Shown: positions 17,443 to 26,795, counted from the first letter of the stretch. The stretch: 64,000 bases of DNA from Microbacterium psychrotolerans (GCF_031085295.1 NZ_JAVFWO010000001.1:768400-832399), one strand, 5' to 3'. Program-made: numbers and translations. The notes: generated by a model from the letters alone, not told the origin.

Positions 17443-18560
17443 CCGTGCTTCGACCGGCTCAGCAGCCGGGAACCGACCAACAGCCGGGAGCGGCTCCGCA
17501 GGCGGGCGCCGCCCCGCAGCCGGTGGCGGCCGAGGCCGGATCCGCGGGCACCAGCGCGCCCGTGACGGCGGAGGCGGCGGCCGCGATCGCGACGATGCCG
17601 CTCAGCCGCGCCATCAACGCCGGTCTGCGGGCGTCTCTGGCCGGCAGCGACCGTGTGCTGCTCATGGGCGAGGACATCGGCAAGCTCGGTGGCGTCTTCC
17701 GCATCACCGAGGGGCTGCAGGCCGAGTTCGGCGAGCGCCGCGTGATCGACAGCCCGCTCGCCGAGTCCGGACTCGTCGGCACCGCGATCGGCCTGGCGCT
17801 CGCCGGATTCCGTCCCGTGGTCGAGATCCAGTTCGACGGGTTCGTCTTCCCCGCGTTCGACCAGATCACCTCGCAGCTCGCAAAGATCACGAACCGCCTC
17901 GAGGGCGCGGTGCAGATGCCCGTCGTGATCCGCATCCCGTACGGCGGACACATCGGCGCCATCGAGCACCACCAGGAGAGCCCGGAGGCGTACTTCACGC
18001 ACACACCGGGCCTCCGGGTCGTCAGCCCCTCGACGCCGAACGACGGGTACTGGATGATCCAGGACGCGATCGCCTCGGCCGACCCCGTCATCTTCCTCGA
18101 GCCGAAGAGCAAGTACTGGCAGAAGGGCGAGGTCGACACCTCCGCCCGCGCCCTGCCGCTCCACGCGTCGCGCATCGTCCGCCGCGGCACCGACGTCACC
18201 CTCGTCGGTCACGGCGCCATGGTCACGACGATGCTGCAGGCCGCCGTGCTCGCCGAGGCCGAGGGCACCAGCATCGAGGTCGTCGACCTGCGCTCGTTGT
18301 CGCCCGTCGACTACGGCCCGATCCTCGAATCGGTGCGCCGCACCGGCCGCATGGTCTATGCGCAGGAGGCCCCGGGCTTCACGTCGCTCGGCTCGGAGGT
18401 CGCCGCGACCGTGATGGAGCGCGCGTTCTACGCTCTCGAGGCCCCCGTGCTCCGCGTGTCGGGCTTCGACGCTCCCTTCCCTCCGGCCAAGCTCGAAGGC
18501 GTCTTCCTGCCCGACGCCGACCGCATCCTCGAGGCCGTCGACCGGTCCCTCGCCTACTGA
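17439..18560 (+). CDS. bkdB: Branched-chain 2-oxoacid dehydrogenase E1 beta subunit
   Basis: A 373-residue E1 beta subunit of the transketolase-like family. The conserved body starts near residue 52 ([15 protein letters not shown]), followed by [19 protein letters not shown] and [19 protein letters not shown]; the C-terminal transketolase domain starts near [10 protein letters not shown]. The first 50 residues are unusual: low-complexity Gln/Pro/Gly/Ala repeats whose first codons coincide with a copy of an interspersed repeat (17448-17470). The annotated GTG overlaps the E1alpha stop; an internal start just before MPLSRAI (ATG at 17595) would give a normal-length subunit and cannot be excluded. 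It functions with E1alpha and the E2 gene 50 bases downstream. Confidence 0.88.
   Translation: MTVLRPAQQPGTDQQPGAAPQAGAAPQPVAAEAGSAGTSAPVTAEAAAAIATMPLSRAINAGLRASLAGSDRVLLMGEDIGKLGGVFRITEGLQAEFGERRVIDSPLAESGLVGTAIGLALAGFRPVVEIQFDGFVFPAFDQITSQLAKITNRLEGAVQMPVVIRIPYGGHIGAIEHHQESPEAYFTHTPGLRVVSPSTPNDGYWMIQDAIASADPVIFLEPKSKYWQKGEVDTSARALPLHASRIVRRGTDVTLVGHGAMVTTMLQAAVLAEAEGTSIEVVDLRSLSPVDYGPILESVRRTGRMVYAQEAPGFTSLGSEVAATVMERAFYALEAPVLRVSGFDAPFPPAKLEGVFLPDADRILEAVDRSLAY
17448..17470 (+). repeat. Interspersed repeat copy within the E1 beta N terminus
   Basis: The 23 bases start CTTCGACCGGCTCAGCAG. Related copies are at 24851-24872 (CTTCGACGAGCTCAGCGA) and 28223-28245 (CTTCGACGAGCACAGCGG). It matches the CTTCGACAAGCTCAG-type repeat that I recall as common between genes in Microbacterium-like genomes. 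Confidence 0.55.
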
Positions 18561-18613
18561 TCCGTGCGTCCCTGTTTCCCGCACCGGTCGGGCGGCGCTC
18601 GAAAGGACAAGAC

Positions 18614-19993
18614 ATGAGCACCCAGACGTTCGTTCTCCCCGATGTCGGCGAAGGCCTCACCGAAGCCGAGATCGTGCAGTGGCGCGTCGGCCCGGGCGAC
18701 AGCGTCGCCGTCAACGACGTGCTCGTCGAGATCGAGACCGCCAAGTCACTGGTCGAGCTGCCCTCGCCGTTCGCCGGCACCGTCGGCGAACTGCTCGCCG
18801 CTGAGGGGGCGACGGTGAACGTCGGCACGGCGATCATCACGATCGCCTCCGCCACGGATGCCGCACCCCCGGCCACGGTCGGACAGTCCGAGCACGGACA
18901 GCCCGCCGAGCCGGCCGAGGGCGAGGGAGCGGTGCTCGTCGGGTACGGCACCGGCGGGCAGGTGCAGTCACGGCGGCGCAAGGCCGCCGTTCCCGCAGCG
19001 GAGCGCGTCGCGGCATCCGTCGGCATCATCGCCAAGCCGCCCATCCGCAAGCTCGCGCGCGACCTCGGGGTGGAGCTGTCGGCCGTGGCGCCGAGCGGAC
19101 CCGCCGGCGAGGTCACCCGCGAGGATGTCGTGCGGCACGCGTCGCAGGCCAGCGTGTTCCGCAACATCGAGACGCCCGAGTGGGGCGACGTGCGGGAGGA
19201 GACCATTCCGGTCGCCGCGTCGGCGCCGGCGGAGCGGTCGACGCCCGGCCCCGCCGAGGTCGCACCGTCGACGCCCGCCCCCGACGCCGCCGGTCGCGAG
19301 GAGACCATCGCCGTCCGCGGTGTGCGCAAGGCCACCTCGTCGGCGATGGTGCAGTCGGCGTACTCGGCCCCGCATGTCTCGGTGTGGACCGATGTCGACG
19401 CCACCCGCACGATGGAGCTCGTCAAGCGTCTCAAGACCTCGCCGGACTTCGCCGACACGAAGGTCTCGCCGCTCTTGATCATGGCGCGCGCGGTGATCTG
19501 GGCGGCGCGGCGCACGCCCATGGTCAACGCCGCATGGGTCGACGCCGAAGGCGGCGCCGAGATCCGCGTGCGACGGTACGTCAACCTCGGCATCGCCGCG
19601 GCGACGCCGCGCGGCCTCCTGGTGCCGAACATCAAGGACGCGCAGGACCTGTCGATGCGGGAGCTGGCCCGGGCGCTCGAGAAGCTCACGCTGACGGCAC
19701 GCGAGGGCAAGACCACCCCGGCCGACCAGCACGGCGGCACGATCACGATCACCAACATCGGCGTCTTCGGCATGGACGCCGGAACCCCGATCATCAACCC
19801 CGGCGAGGCCGGCATCGTGGCGCTCGGAACGATCCGGCAGAAGCCGTGGGTCGTCGACGGCGAGGTCCGGCCGCGCTGGGTGACCACCGTTGCCGGGTCG
19901 TTCGATCACCGCGTGGTCGACGGCGACGGGATGTCGCGCTTCATCGCCGATGTGGCGTCGATCCTCGAAGAGCCCGCACTGCTCCTCGACTGA
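18614..19993 (+). CDS. bkdC: Dihydrolipoamide acyltransferase E2 of the 2-oxoacid dehydrogenase
   Basis: A 459-residue E2. One lipoyl domain spans residues 1-78 with lipoylated Lys44 ([10 protein letters not shown]). A Pro/Ala/Glu linker follows, then a peripheral-subunit-binding domain at about 138-173 ([15 protein letters not shown]). A second linker leads to the acyltransferase domain from about 235 to the end, with the catalytic motif HRVVDG (His432, Asp436). It passes acyl groups from E1 to CoA and forms the core of the complex. GAAAGGA precedes the start. The 3' end overlaps the convergent glycosyltransferase gene by 53 bases. Confidence 0.92.
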   Translation: MSTQTFVLPDVGEGLTEAEIVQWRVGPGDSVAVNDVLVEIETAKSLVELPSPFAGTVGELLAAEGATVNVGTAIITIASATDAAPPATVGQSEHGQPAEPAEGEGAVLVGYGTGGQVQSRRRKAAVPAAERVAASVGIIAKPPIRKLARDLGVELSAVAPSGPAGEVTREDVVRHASQASVFRNIETPEWGDVREETIPVAASAPAERSTPGPAEVAPSTPAPDAAGREETIAVRGVRKATSSAMVQSAYSAPHVSVWTDVDATRTMELVKRLKTSPDFADTKVSPLLIMARAVIWAARRTPMVNAAWVDAEGGAEIRVRRYVNLGIAAATPRGLLVPNIKDAQDLSMRELARALEKLTLTAREGKTTPADQHGGTITITNIGVFGMDAGTPIINPGEAGIVALGTIRQKPWVVDGEVRPRWVTTVAGSFDHRVVDGDGMSRFIADVASILEEPALLLD

Positions 19994-21452
19994 CCCGCAC
20001 GGCGCGGCCCACCGCGCGGCGCAGGATCGACCGGCGGGTGCGGCGCTCGGTCTCGGCGTGCCGGTCGACCGCGGCCTGCTGCACCTCCGCCCAGCGTGCC
20101 AGCACCGCTTCGTCGCTGTAGCCCTGAGCCACGCGCCGCGCGTTCCGCCGCACCGCGGCGTACGCGTCGTCGCCGAGCCCGCACAGCGCGGTGAGCGCTG
20201 CCGCCGCAGCGTCGATGTCGCCGTCGGGAACGAGGTGACCCGTGCGCCCGCTGCGGATGACTTCGGCCGGACCGTACGGGATGTCGTACGCCACCGGCAC
20301 GCAGCCGGAGCCCATCGCTTCGAGGAGCGAGAGCGACTCGCCCTCGGACCTGCTGGTCAGGAGCGTCCAGGCGCCGCGGGCGAAGTGCCCGGCGGCGTTC
20401 GGCAGGTAGCCCGAGAACCGCACGGCGTCAGCGAGTCCGAGCCGCACCGCCTCCTTCTCGAGGCGCGGCCGCGCCGGTCCGTCGCCGACGATCTCTGCGG
20501 TGACCGGCACCCCGCCCGCACGGACGCGCACGATGACCTCGAGGGCGTGGTCGACCCGCTTGAGGCTGCTGAGGCGGCACGCGATCACCCCGTGGAGGCG
20601 GTCGGGCGGCAGTTCCGGCATCCGCTCCGGCACGGTCACCGCATTGTGCACGACGTGCAGGCCTCCGGTGTCACCGAGCTGCGCGATGGCGGCGGCCTGC
20701 TGACGCTCGGTGAGGAAGCCGACCGCGTCCCAGCGATCGAGGTGCTCGAACAGCTCGCGCCGCGACGCCGTCAGACGGCCTGCGCCGTCGTGGTGCGCGC
20801 CGTGCACCAGGTGGATGCGGGTGACATGCGCGCGACGGTAGTGCTGCAGCGACCGGGCGGCGACCTTGCTGTCGACGACCGCCACCGTCGGCTCGCCCGC
20901 GATGACGGCGTCGAGCCAGGCGAAGCGGAAGCGCCGCAGCGACGGCCAGCTCGCGGTCGGGCGACCGTGGGCGTCGAACGCGGTCACGGCGCGGGTCGGG
21001 GCATCCGGATGCGGCAGCTCCTCGAGCACCGCGAGGCTGCCGTCGACTCTGAGGTGCTCTACGCGCGTGACGACGCCATCGTCGATCCAGCGCCGCGTCG
21101 AGCCGGTCGCGGCGGTGTCCACGTCGTCTGGGGGGCGGCCGGTGAAGTCTGTCGCCGCGCGGCCGGACGGCGGTGTCCTGGAGGTGCGGATGCCGGCACG
21201 GAAGTCCTCGTAGATGTTGCGGAGCCCGACCCCGCCCGCGAGCTCGCCGCGCTCCTCGAGGAGGGCGCGGACCGCCGGATAGTCGGGCCGTGGGTCGAAC
21301 GTCACGACGTCGACGGTGGCACCGGCGCGGGCGAACAGTCGCGAACGGTGGAGCAGGGCCGCCGTCATGCCGCCGTAGCGATCCGGGATGCCCCATGTCA
21401 CCGCGAGCTGCCGCCGGCAGGGCAGTGCGGCGAAGAGGGCGGCATCGGACAT
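19941..21452 (-). CDS. Glycosyltransferase family 4, teichoic-acid glucosyltransferase-like
   Basis: A 503-residue GT-B enzyme. The C-terminal GT4 domain shows [13 protein letters not shown], the nucleotide-sugar loop [13 protein letters not shown], and the acid motif with [18 protein letters not shown], where the spaced Glu residues bind the sugar nucleotide. The N-terminal half ([20 protein letters not shown]) resembles TagE/TarM-like poly(glycerol-phosphate) glucosyltransferases, suggesting cell-wall polymer decoration; the acceptor is unproven. ATG 21452 is chosen because it lies seven bases after a -10-like TACCGT; GTG 21461 is the alternative. The 3' end overlaps E2. It diverges from znuA, with the Zur site between. 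Confidence 0.85.
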   Translation of the reverse strand: MSDAALFAALPCRRQLAVTWGIPDRYGGMTAALLHRSRLFARAGATVDVVTFDPRPDYPAVRALLEERGELAGGVGLRNIYEDFRAGIRTSRTPPSGRAATDFTGRPPDDVDTAATGSTRRWIDDGVVTRVEHLRVDGSLAVLEELPHPDAPTRAVTAFDAHGRPTASWPSLRRFRFAWLDAVIAGEPTVAVVDSKVAARSLQHYRRAHVTRIHLVHGAHHDGAGRLTASRRELFEHLDRWDAVGFLTERQQAAAIAQLGDTGGLHVVHNAVTVPERMPELPPDRLHGVIACRLSSLKRVDHALEVIVRVRAGGVPVTAEIVGDGPARPRLEKEAVRLGLADAVRFSGYLPNAAGHFARGAWTLLTSRSEGESLSLLEAMGSGCVPVAYDIPYGPAEVIRSGRTGHLVPDGDIDAAAAALTALCGLGDDAYAAVRRNARRVAQGYSDEAVLARWAEVQQAAVDRHAETERRTRRSILRRAVGRAVRVSRGAVRALRGSTPHRR

Positions 21453-21561
21453 GCCGGCCACGGTAAGTCGGCTCCCGCGTCGGTCCGCCGGGGTTGACGG
21501 GGCGGACGCCGGAAGCTACCTCGCCTCGCCCCGCGCCGCATTCCGCGGGAAGACCGAAGAT

Positions 21562-21590
21562 TTGAGAACGATTCTCATTAGCGTTAGAGT
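21562..21590 (+). promoter_or_regulatory. znuA promoter with Zur-type operator
   Basis: The -35 TTGAGA (21562-21567) and -10 TAGAGT (21585-21590) are separated by 17 bases. The palindrome TGAGAA-CGA-TTCTCA (21563-21577) overlaps the -35 and matches the shape of actinobacterial Zur boxes. The ATG follows the -10 by seven bases, so the mRNA should be leaderless and repressed when zinc is ample. Confidence 0.8.
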
Positions 21591-21597
21591 CGCTGAC

Positions 21598-22668
21598 ATG
21601 ACCTGGTTGCGACACTCCCTGCCTGTGCTCGGCCTGACGGCGGCATCCGCCCTCGTCCTCGCGGGATGCGCGGGCACCGCAGCTGGCGAGGACGCCGCCG
21701 ACGACGGCCGGCTCTCGGTCGTCGCGTCGACCAACGTCTACGGGCAGATCGCCGCCGAGGTCGGCGGTGACCTGGTCGACGTCACCTCCATCGTCACCAA
21801 CGAGTCGCAAGACCCGCATTCGTTCGAGCCCAGCGCCCGGGACCAGCTCGCGGTGTCGAAGGCCGACCTCGTCATCGAGAACGGCGGCGGCTACGACGCC
21901 TTCGTCGACGCGCTCATCGAGTCCAGCGGCACGGACGCCCCGGTCATCACCGCTGTCGAGTACTCGCACGACTGGCCCGACAACCCCGGGCACGCCGACC
22001 CGCCCGCCGCGGACGAGGCCGACACCGAAGAGACGGATGCCGCGCCCGACGACACCGCCACCGACGACACCGCCACCGAAGGCGGCGACGACCACGCCGA
22101 CGAGGCGGACCACGAGCACGACCACGACCACGACCATGTCGAGGGCTTCAACGAGCACCTCTGGTACGACCCGCACACCATCGCGCACGTCGCCTCCGCA
22201 ATCGCCGACGAGCTGGGTCGGCTGAGCCCGGACGACGCCGACACGTTCATCGCAAACGCCGAGGCCTTCGGCACCGAGGTCGAGAAGCTCGAGGCCTCGC
22301 TCGGCGACATCGGCGCTGCGCATGGCGGCGAGAAGGTCTTCGTGACCGAGCCGGTGCCGGTGTACCTCACCGATGCCGCCGGACTCGAGAATGCGACCCC
22401 CGAGGCGTTCAGCGAGGCGGTCGAAGAGGGGCAGGACGTCGCACCCGCGACCCTCCTCGAATCCCTGGCGCTCGTGCGCGACGGCGGAGTGAGCGTCGTC
22501 ATCACGAACACGCAGACCGGTGGGGCGGAGACGCAGGAGATCGTCGGCGAGGCCGACGGCCTCGGCATCCCGGTGATCGCGTTTTCGGAAACGCTTCCCG
22601 AGGGGGAGACTTACATCTCGTGGATGCAGGCGAACATCGAGGCGCTGAGTACGGCGCTGCAGGCGTGA
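21598..22668 (+). CDS. znuA: Zinc ABC transporter substrate-binding lipoprotein
   Basis: A 356-residue cluster A-I binding protein for zinc. A lipoprotein signal ends at LVLAGC (Cys24). Metal-ligand regions are visible at DPHSFEPSARDQ, EHLWYDPHTIAHVA, and later Glu/Asp positions. Between about residues 135 and 180 is an acidic and His-rich insertion with two DDTATDD-like repeats and HEHDHDHDHVEG, the flexible loop that in ZnuA collects zinc. It is the first gene of the zinc cluster behind a Zur-type promoter. Its stop overlaps znuC (GTGA). Manganese is an alternative substrate for the family, but the His-rich loop, adjacent Zur and the partners downstream favour zinc. Confidence 0.92.
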   Translation: MTWLRHSLPVLGLTAASALVLAGCAGTAAGEDAADDGRLSVVASTNVYGQIAAEVGGDLVDVTSIVTNESQDPHSFEPSARDQLAVSKADLVIENGGGYDAFVDALIESSGTDAPVITAVEYSHDWPDNPGHADPPAADEADTEETDAAPDDTATDDTATEGGDDHADEADHEHDHDHDHVEGFNEHLWYDPHTIAHVASAIADELGRLSPDDADTFIANAEAFGTEVEKLEASLGDIGAAHGGEKVFVTEPVPVYLTDAAGLENATPEAFSEAVEEGQDVAPATLLESLALVRDGGVSVVITNTQTGGAETQEIVGEADGLGIPVIAFSETLPEGETYISWMQANIEALSTALQA

Positions 22669-23501
22669 CACCGGCGTCGGCGCTCCGCGACGGGCGGGTG
22701 GTGCTGAGCATCAGGGACGCCGCGCTGCAGCGCGGGGACCGCGAGCTCTGGGCCGGCCTCGACCTCGACGTGCGCGCCGGAGAGCTGGTGGCCGTGCTCG
22801 GACCCAGCGGGTCGGGCAAGACGACGCTGCTGCGGGCGATCCTCGGCCTCGAGCCGCTCTCCCGCGGCGAGATCACCGTCGAGGGTGCGCCGGTCGAGAG
22901 CCACGGCAACCGCCGCATCGGCTACATCCCGCAGGCGCGGCCTCTGCCGCGCGACACCTCGCTGCGGGGCCGCGACCTCGTGACCCTCGGTGTCGACGGC
23001 CATCGTTTCGGACTGCCGATCCCGCGCCGCGGCGATCGCGCCCGCGTCGACGCCCTCATCGACGCCGTCGGGGCGCGCGAATTCGCCGACCGGCCGGTCG
23101 GGCAGCTGTCGGGCGGTGAGCAGCAGCGCCTGCGCGCCGGCCAGGCGCTCGCCGACGACCCGCCGCTGCTGCTCTGCGACGAGCCGCTCACGAGCCTCGA
23201 CCTCGCGAACCAGCAGGCCGTCATCGGCCTCATCGACCGGCATCGCCGCGAGAAGGACGCCGCAGTCGTGCTTGTGACGCACGACATCAACCCGCTCCTG
23301 GGCAAGGTCGACCGCATCCTGTACATCGCGAACGGCCGCTTCACGCTGGGGACGCCGCAGGAGGTGCTCCGCTCCGACGTGCTCACCGCGCTCTACGGCG
23401 CGCACGTGTTCGTGCTGCGCGCCGGCGACCGGCTCGTGGTGGTCGGGGCACCCGACGCCGAGGCGTCGCACCACCACCACGAGGGCGCGGTGCACGAATG
23501 A
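22665..23501 (+). CDS. znuC: Zinc ABC transporter ATP-binding protein
   Basis: A 278-residue ABC ATPase. Walker A is GPSGSGKTT (about 46-54), the Q-loop is in YIPQARP, the signature LSGGEQQ is near 148, Walker B is LLLCDEP near 168-174, and the switch His is in VTHDINP. It energises zinc uptake through ZnuB. The C-terminal tail ends in SHHHHEG-type His-rich sequence, unusual for an ATPase and perhaps metal-responsive. The GTG start overlaps the znuA stop, and znuB begins 13 bases after its stop. Confidence 0.92.
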   Translation: MTPASALRDGRVVLSIRDAALQRGDRELWAGLDLDVRAGELVAVLGPSGSGKTTLLRAILGLEPLSRGEITVEGAPVESHGNRRIGYIPQARPLPRDTSLRGRDLVTLGVDGHRFGLPIPRRGDRARVDALIDAVGAREFADRPVGQLSGGEQQRLRAGQALADDPPLLLCDEPLTSLDLANQQAVIGLIDRHRREKDAAVVLVTHDINPLLGKVDRILYIANGRFTLGTPQEVLRSDVLTALYGAHVFVLRAGDRLVVVGAPDAEASHHHHEGAVHE

Positions 23502-23514
23502 GCGGAGGCGCCGC

Positions 23515-24378
23515 GTGAACTGGAACGACATCGCGGACGCGATGTTCGGCGGCCTGCCGTACTACGGCGAGATCCTCGCCCTGGTGTCGAACTCCGTGTG
23601 GGCGGGAGCGGTGCTGGGGCTCGTCGGCGGGCTGGTGGGCGTGTTCGTCATCCAGCGCGACATGGCGTTCGCCGTCCACGGCATCAGCGAGCTGTCGTTC
23701 GCCGGCGCTGCGGCTGCGCTGCTCATCGGCTGGGACGTCGTGACGGGATCGATCATCGGCTCGCTCGTCGCGGCCGCGATCATCGGCGTGCTGGGTGCGA
23801 AGGCGCGCGACCGCAACTCGATCATCGGCGTGCTGATGCCGTTCGGACTGGGTCTCGGCATCCTGTTCCTCTCGCTCTACGACGGGCGCAGCGCCAACCG
23901 GTTCAGCCTGCTCACCGGCCAGATCGTGTCGGTGCAGACGGGGCAGCTCGGCTGGCTGATCGGCATCGGCGCGATCGTGCTGGTCGGCGTGCTGCTCATC
24001 TGGCGTCCGCTGCGGTTCGACTCGCTGGACCCGCAGTCGGCGGCGGCGCGGGGCGTGCCGACCACGGCGGTCTCGCTCGCCTTCATGCTGCTTCTCGGGC
24101 TCATCGTGGCCGTCGCGGTGCACATCATCGGCGCGCTGCTGGTGATGGCCCTCCTCGTCACCCCCGCCGCCGCGGCGGTGAGGATCGCCTCGGGCCCGCT
24201 GTCGGTGCCGCTGCTGTCGGCGCTGTTCGGCTTCGTGTCGGCGGTCGGCGGCATCCTGCTCGCGATCATGGGGACGCTGCCCGTGAGCCCGTACATCACG
24301 ACCATCTCTTTCGCGATCTACGTGGTGTGCCGGGTGATCGGCGTTCGCCGCGACCGCGTCACGCGGGCGACAGCATGA
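23515..24378 (+). CDS. znuB: Zinc ABC transporter permease
   Basis: A 287-residue permease of the ABC-3 family (ZnuB/MntB type) with about eight hydrophobic segments. Family phrases include QRDMAFAVHGISELSFAGAA, the cytoplasmic loop that meets the ATPase, and HIIGALLVMALLVTPAAAA. It forms the membrane channel for the ZnuA-ZnuC importer. The GTG start follows GCGGAGGCGCC. The zur gene starts 51 bases after the stop, with its own -10 in the gap, so zur can be expressed apart from the transporter. Confidence 0.92.
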   Translation: MNWNDIADAMFGGLPYYGEILALVSNSVWAGAVLGLVGGLVGVFVIQRDMAFAVHGISELSFAGAAAALLIGWDVVTGSIIGSLVAAAIIGVLGAKARDRNSIIGVLMPFGLGLGILFLSLYDGRSANRFSLLTGQIVSVQTGQLGWLIGIGAIVLVGVLLIWRPLRFDSLDPQSAAARGVPTTAVSLAFMLLLGLIVAVAVHIIGALLVMALLVTPAAAAVRIASGPLSVPLLSALFGFVSAVGGILLAIMGTLPVSPYITTISFAIYVVCRVIGVRRDRVTRATA

Positions 24379-24429
24379 TCGCGGGAGGCGCCCGGCCGAC
24401 GTCCAGGACCCGTCGGTAGACTCGCCGCC

Positions 24430-24843
24430 ATGGTCCAGCGCAACACGTGGCAGCGCGAACGCGTGCGCGAAGCGCTCTCGGACGCCCGTGGCTTCGTGAG
24501 CGCCCAGTCGCTGCACGCCACCCTCCGCGACGAGAACACCGGCATCGGGCTGGCGACCGTCTACCGCACCCTCGCCGGGCTCGCCGCCCAGGGCGACGCC
24601 GACTCGCTGCAGAGCCCCGAGGGCGAGGCGCTCTACCGCGCGTGCACGAGCACCGGCCACCACCACCATCTGATCTGCCGCTCCTGCGGGCTGACCGTCG
24701 AGATCGAGGCGACCGACGTCGAGCAGTGGGCCAAGCGCACGGCAGAGCGCCACGGATTCCGCGACGCCGAGCACGTCGTCGACATCTTCGGGCTCTGCGG
24801 GAGCTGCGCTGCGGCCCGGGACGCCGAGCGTGACGCGAACTGA
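24430..24843 (+). CDS. zur: Fur-family zinc uptake regulator
   Basis: A 137-residue Fur-family repressor. The winged-helix DNA-binding domain spans residues 1-75 (LATVYRTLAGLAAQGD is the recognition region). The metal-sensing dimer domain has GHHHHLICRSCG and LCGSCAA, giving Cys83/86 and Cys123/126 for the structural zinc and a His run (about 77-81) for the regulatory site. With zinc bound it should repress znuA through the palindrome at 21563-21577. ATG 24430 lies exactly seven bases after TAGACT (24417-24422), so it appears leaderless. The next gene starts inside its last five codons. Confidence 0.9.
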   Translation: MVQRNTWQRERVREALSDARGFVSAQSLHATLRDENTGIGLATVYRTLAGLAAQGDADSLQSPEGEALYRACTSTGHHHHLICRSCGLTVEIEATDVEQWAKRTAERHGFRDAEHVVDIFGLCGSCAAARDAERDAN

Positions 24844-25930
24844 CCCCGCCCTTCGACGAGCTCAGCGACCGGCCGCGCGTGGATCGGCAGCCGAGTCCGG
24901 CGCCGGGCACCGCCACCGTTCCCCGGGTTCCGCCCCCGGCCCGTCCGCACAGGCACGCGCCGCGCTGTGGCTCGGCGTGGGGCTCGCCCTCGTCGCGGGC
25001 CTCTTCCTCATCGACTGGCTCGCGCCCACGCTGTTCCCGGCGTCCCTTCCGACCCGCGCACAGGACGGGCTCACCCTCGCCATCAGCGTGCTCATCGAGT
25101 CGCTGCCCTTCGTCGCGCTGGGCGTGGTGCTGTCGATCGTCGTGCAGGTGTGGGTGCCCCCGGGCGTCATCGAGCGATGGATGCCGCGCCGCGCGTGGGC
25201 GCGTCGCGCGGTGCTGTCGTTGCTGGGCATGATCGTGCCGGTGTGCGAGTGCGGCAACGTGCCGTTCGCGCGTGGCCTGCTCATGCGCGGGTTCTCGGTG
25301 CCCGAGACGCTGACGTTCCTGATCGCGGCGCCGATCGTGAACCCCATCGTGATCCTGACGACGCACCAGGCGTTCGGGTTCAGCGACGGCATCCTCGTCG
25401 CGCGCATCCTCGGCGGGTACGCGATCGCCAACCTGATCGGATGGCTGTACTCGCGGCATCCGTCTCCCGACGCCCTCCTCACCGACCGCTTCCGCGACAC
25501 GTGCGAGCTCGTGGTCCACGAGCCCGGCGGCAAGTGGCGGCGCACGCTGGCCCAGTTCGTGGTCGAGCTGCGCGCGGTCATGCCCGCGCTCATCATCGGC
25601 TCGGCGCTGGCCGGGGCGGTGCAGGTGCTCATCCCGCGCGACGCGCTGCTCGCGATCGGCTCGAACCCCGCGCTGTCGATCGTCGCGATGATGGCCCTCG
25701 CGATGGTCGTCTCGATCTGCTCGAACGTCGACGCGTTCTTCGCGCTGTCGTTCGCCTCGACGTTCACTCCCGGGTCGATCGTCGCCTTCCTGCTGGTGGG
25801 GCCGCTCGTCGACGTCAAGATGCTGGCTCTCATGCGGACGACCTTCACGTGGCGCACGCTCGGCGGCATCGTCGTCGTGGTGCTGCTGTCGGCGTTCGCG
25901 ATCGGGACGGCGGTGAACCTCCTTGCGTAA
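24830..25930 (+). CDS. YraQ/UPF0718-type permease
   Basis: A 366-residue permease (DUF318) with about eight hydrophobic segments. The paired signatures VPVCECGNVPFARGL and SICSNVDAFFALSF are diagnostic of the YraQ/YcgR group. In Bacillus the ycgR homologue sits beside ycgQ in a Zur-controlled operon, which matches this neighbourhood; transport of zinc or a zinc complex is inferred from context. The N-terminal 40 residues are Arg/Ala/Pro-rich and partly encoded by an interspersed repeat (24851-24872), so they may be dispensable. The GTG start overlaps zur by 14 bases; its stop overlaps the TIGR03943 gene by eight. Confidence 0.88.
   Translation: MTRTDPALRRAQRPAARGSAAESGAGHRHRSPGSAPGPSAQARAALWLGVGLALVAGLFLIDWLAPTLFPASLPTRAQDGLTLAISVLIESLPFVALGVVLSIVVQVWVPPGVIERWMPRRAWARRAVLSLLGMIVPVCECGNVPFARGLLMRGFSVPETLTFLIAAPIVNPIVILTTHQAFGFSDGILVARILGGYAIANLIGWLYSRHPSPDALLTDRFRDTCELVVHEPGGKWRRTLAQFVVELRAVMPALIIGSALAGAVQVLIPRDALLAIGSNPALSIVAMMALAMVVSICSNVDAFFALSFASTFTPGSIVAFLLVGPLVDVKMLALMRTTFTWRTLGGIVVVVLLSAFAIGTAVNLLA
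24851..24872 (+). repeat. Interspersed repeat copy within the permease N terminus
   Basis: A copy of the CTTCGAC-nn-GCTCAG-type repeat (CTTCGACGAGCTCAGCGA followed by CCGG), lying just after the zur stop and inside the first codons of the permease. Confidence 0.55.
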
Positions 25931-26795
25931 CGCCGGATTCGTCGGCACGCGGTGGCTCGGAGTCGGGCTCGCCGCAGCCCTCGCCGTGGTCACCCTCTCG
26001 CTCGCGCTCACCGATCGGCTCGGGCTGTACATCAACCCCGACTCCACCTGGTTCGCCGTCTCGATGGCCGTCTTCGTGCTCGTCGGCGCCGTGGCGTCGT
26101 TCGCGCTGCCGTTGGGCGCCGAGGCCGATCACGGCCACGACCACGGGACCGCCTCCGCGGACGCCGAGCAGCCCACGCGGCGAGACATGCCCTCTCGCGA
26201 ATCCACGGGGATCCACGACCACGACCACGGCCACGAGCACGACCACGAGCACGGCATCGCCGACGAGCCGGCGCACGACCACGACGCACGGCATCCGGCG
26301 GCGATCGCGGCCACCGTGCTGGGCGGGATCGCGGCCTCGGGCGTTGTCGTGCTGACGCTCGTGCTGCCGCCTGCGTCGCTGTCGGCCGAGCTCGCGATGT
26401 CGCGCGACGTGGGGGCGACGCCGCTGTTCGGCGGCGCCGACACCGTGCAGCTCGCCTCCACCGGCGACACCGCGTCGTTCGGGGTGGGTGATTGGGCGAC
26501 CGTGTTCGCGACGGCGACCAACCCCGACGCGTTCGACGGCGACACGGTCGAGCTCACCGGCTTCGTCACTCCGGGTGACGACGGCGCCTTCGAGCTGACG
26601 CGCCTGATCATCACGCACTGCGTCATCGACGCGCAGCCCGCGAGCCTGCCGATCGTGGGCGCGGCGCCGTCGCCCGATACCGGGCAGTGGGTGACCATCA
26701 CGGGCACGGTCCGCTCCTCGTCGGACGGGCGTCTCGTCGTCGACGCCGCCGACATCGCGCAGATCGCCGAGCCCGAGGACCCGTATGAGTACTGA
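25923..26795 (+). CDS. TIGR03943 family partner of the YraQ permease (YcgQ-like)
   Basis: A 290-residue membrane protein: two N-terminal hydrophobic segments (about 8-28 and 42-62), a His/Asp-rich cytoplasmic or external loop (residues 67-120, with HDHDHGHEHDHEHG), a third hydrophobic segment (about 123-148) and a C-terminal soluble domain containing GDTVELTGFV and ITHCVIDAQPASLPIV, the signature region of TIGR03943. This family is the regular companion of DUF318 permeases, and in Bacillus the pair is Zur-regulated. The His-rich loop suggests zinc binding. It uses a TTG start overlapping the permease by eight bases, and its 3' end overlaps the next gene by 11. Confidence 0.88.
   Translation: MRNAGFVGTRWLGVGLAAALAVVTLSLALTDRLGLYINPDSTWFAVSMAVFVLVGAVASFALPLGAEADHGHDHGTASADAEQPTRRDMPSRESTGIHDHDHGHEHDHEHGIADEPAHDHDARHPAAIAATVLGGIAASGVVVLTLVLPPASLSAELAMSRDVGATPLFGGADTVQLASTGDTASFGVGDWATVFATATNPDAFDGDTVELTGFVTPGDDGAFELTRLIITHCVIDAQPASLPIVGAAPSPDTGQWVTITGTVRSSSDGRLVVDAADIAQIAEPEDPYEY

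Noticed and set aside
16261..19993. Pyruvate dehydrogenase complex
   Set aside because: Not fully excluded, but the E1 alpha/beta split form with a single-lipoyl E2 and an upstream aminotransferase fits branched-chain oxoacids better; many actinobacteria use a single-chain AceE for pyruvate.
24318..26047. Minus-strand frame with His/Asp-rich product across the zur-permease region
   Set aside because: It is the antisense of conserved zur, permease and TIGR03943 genes and shows no domain.
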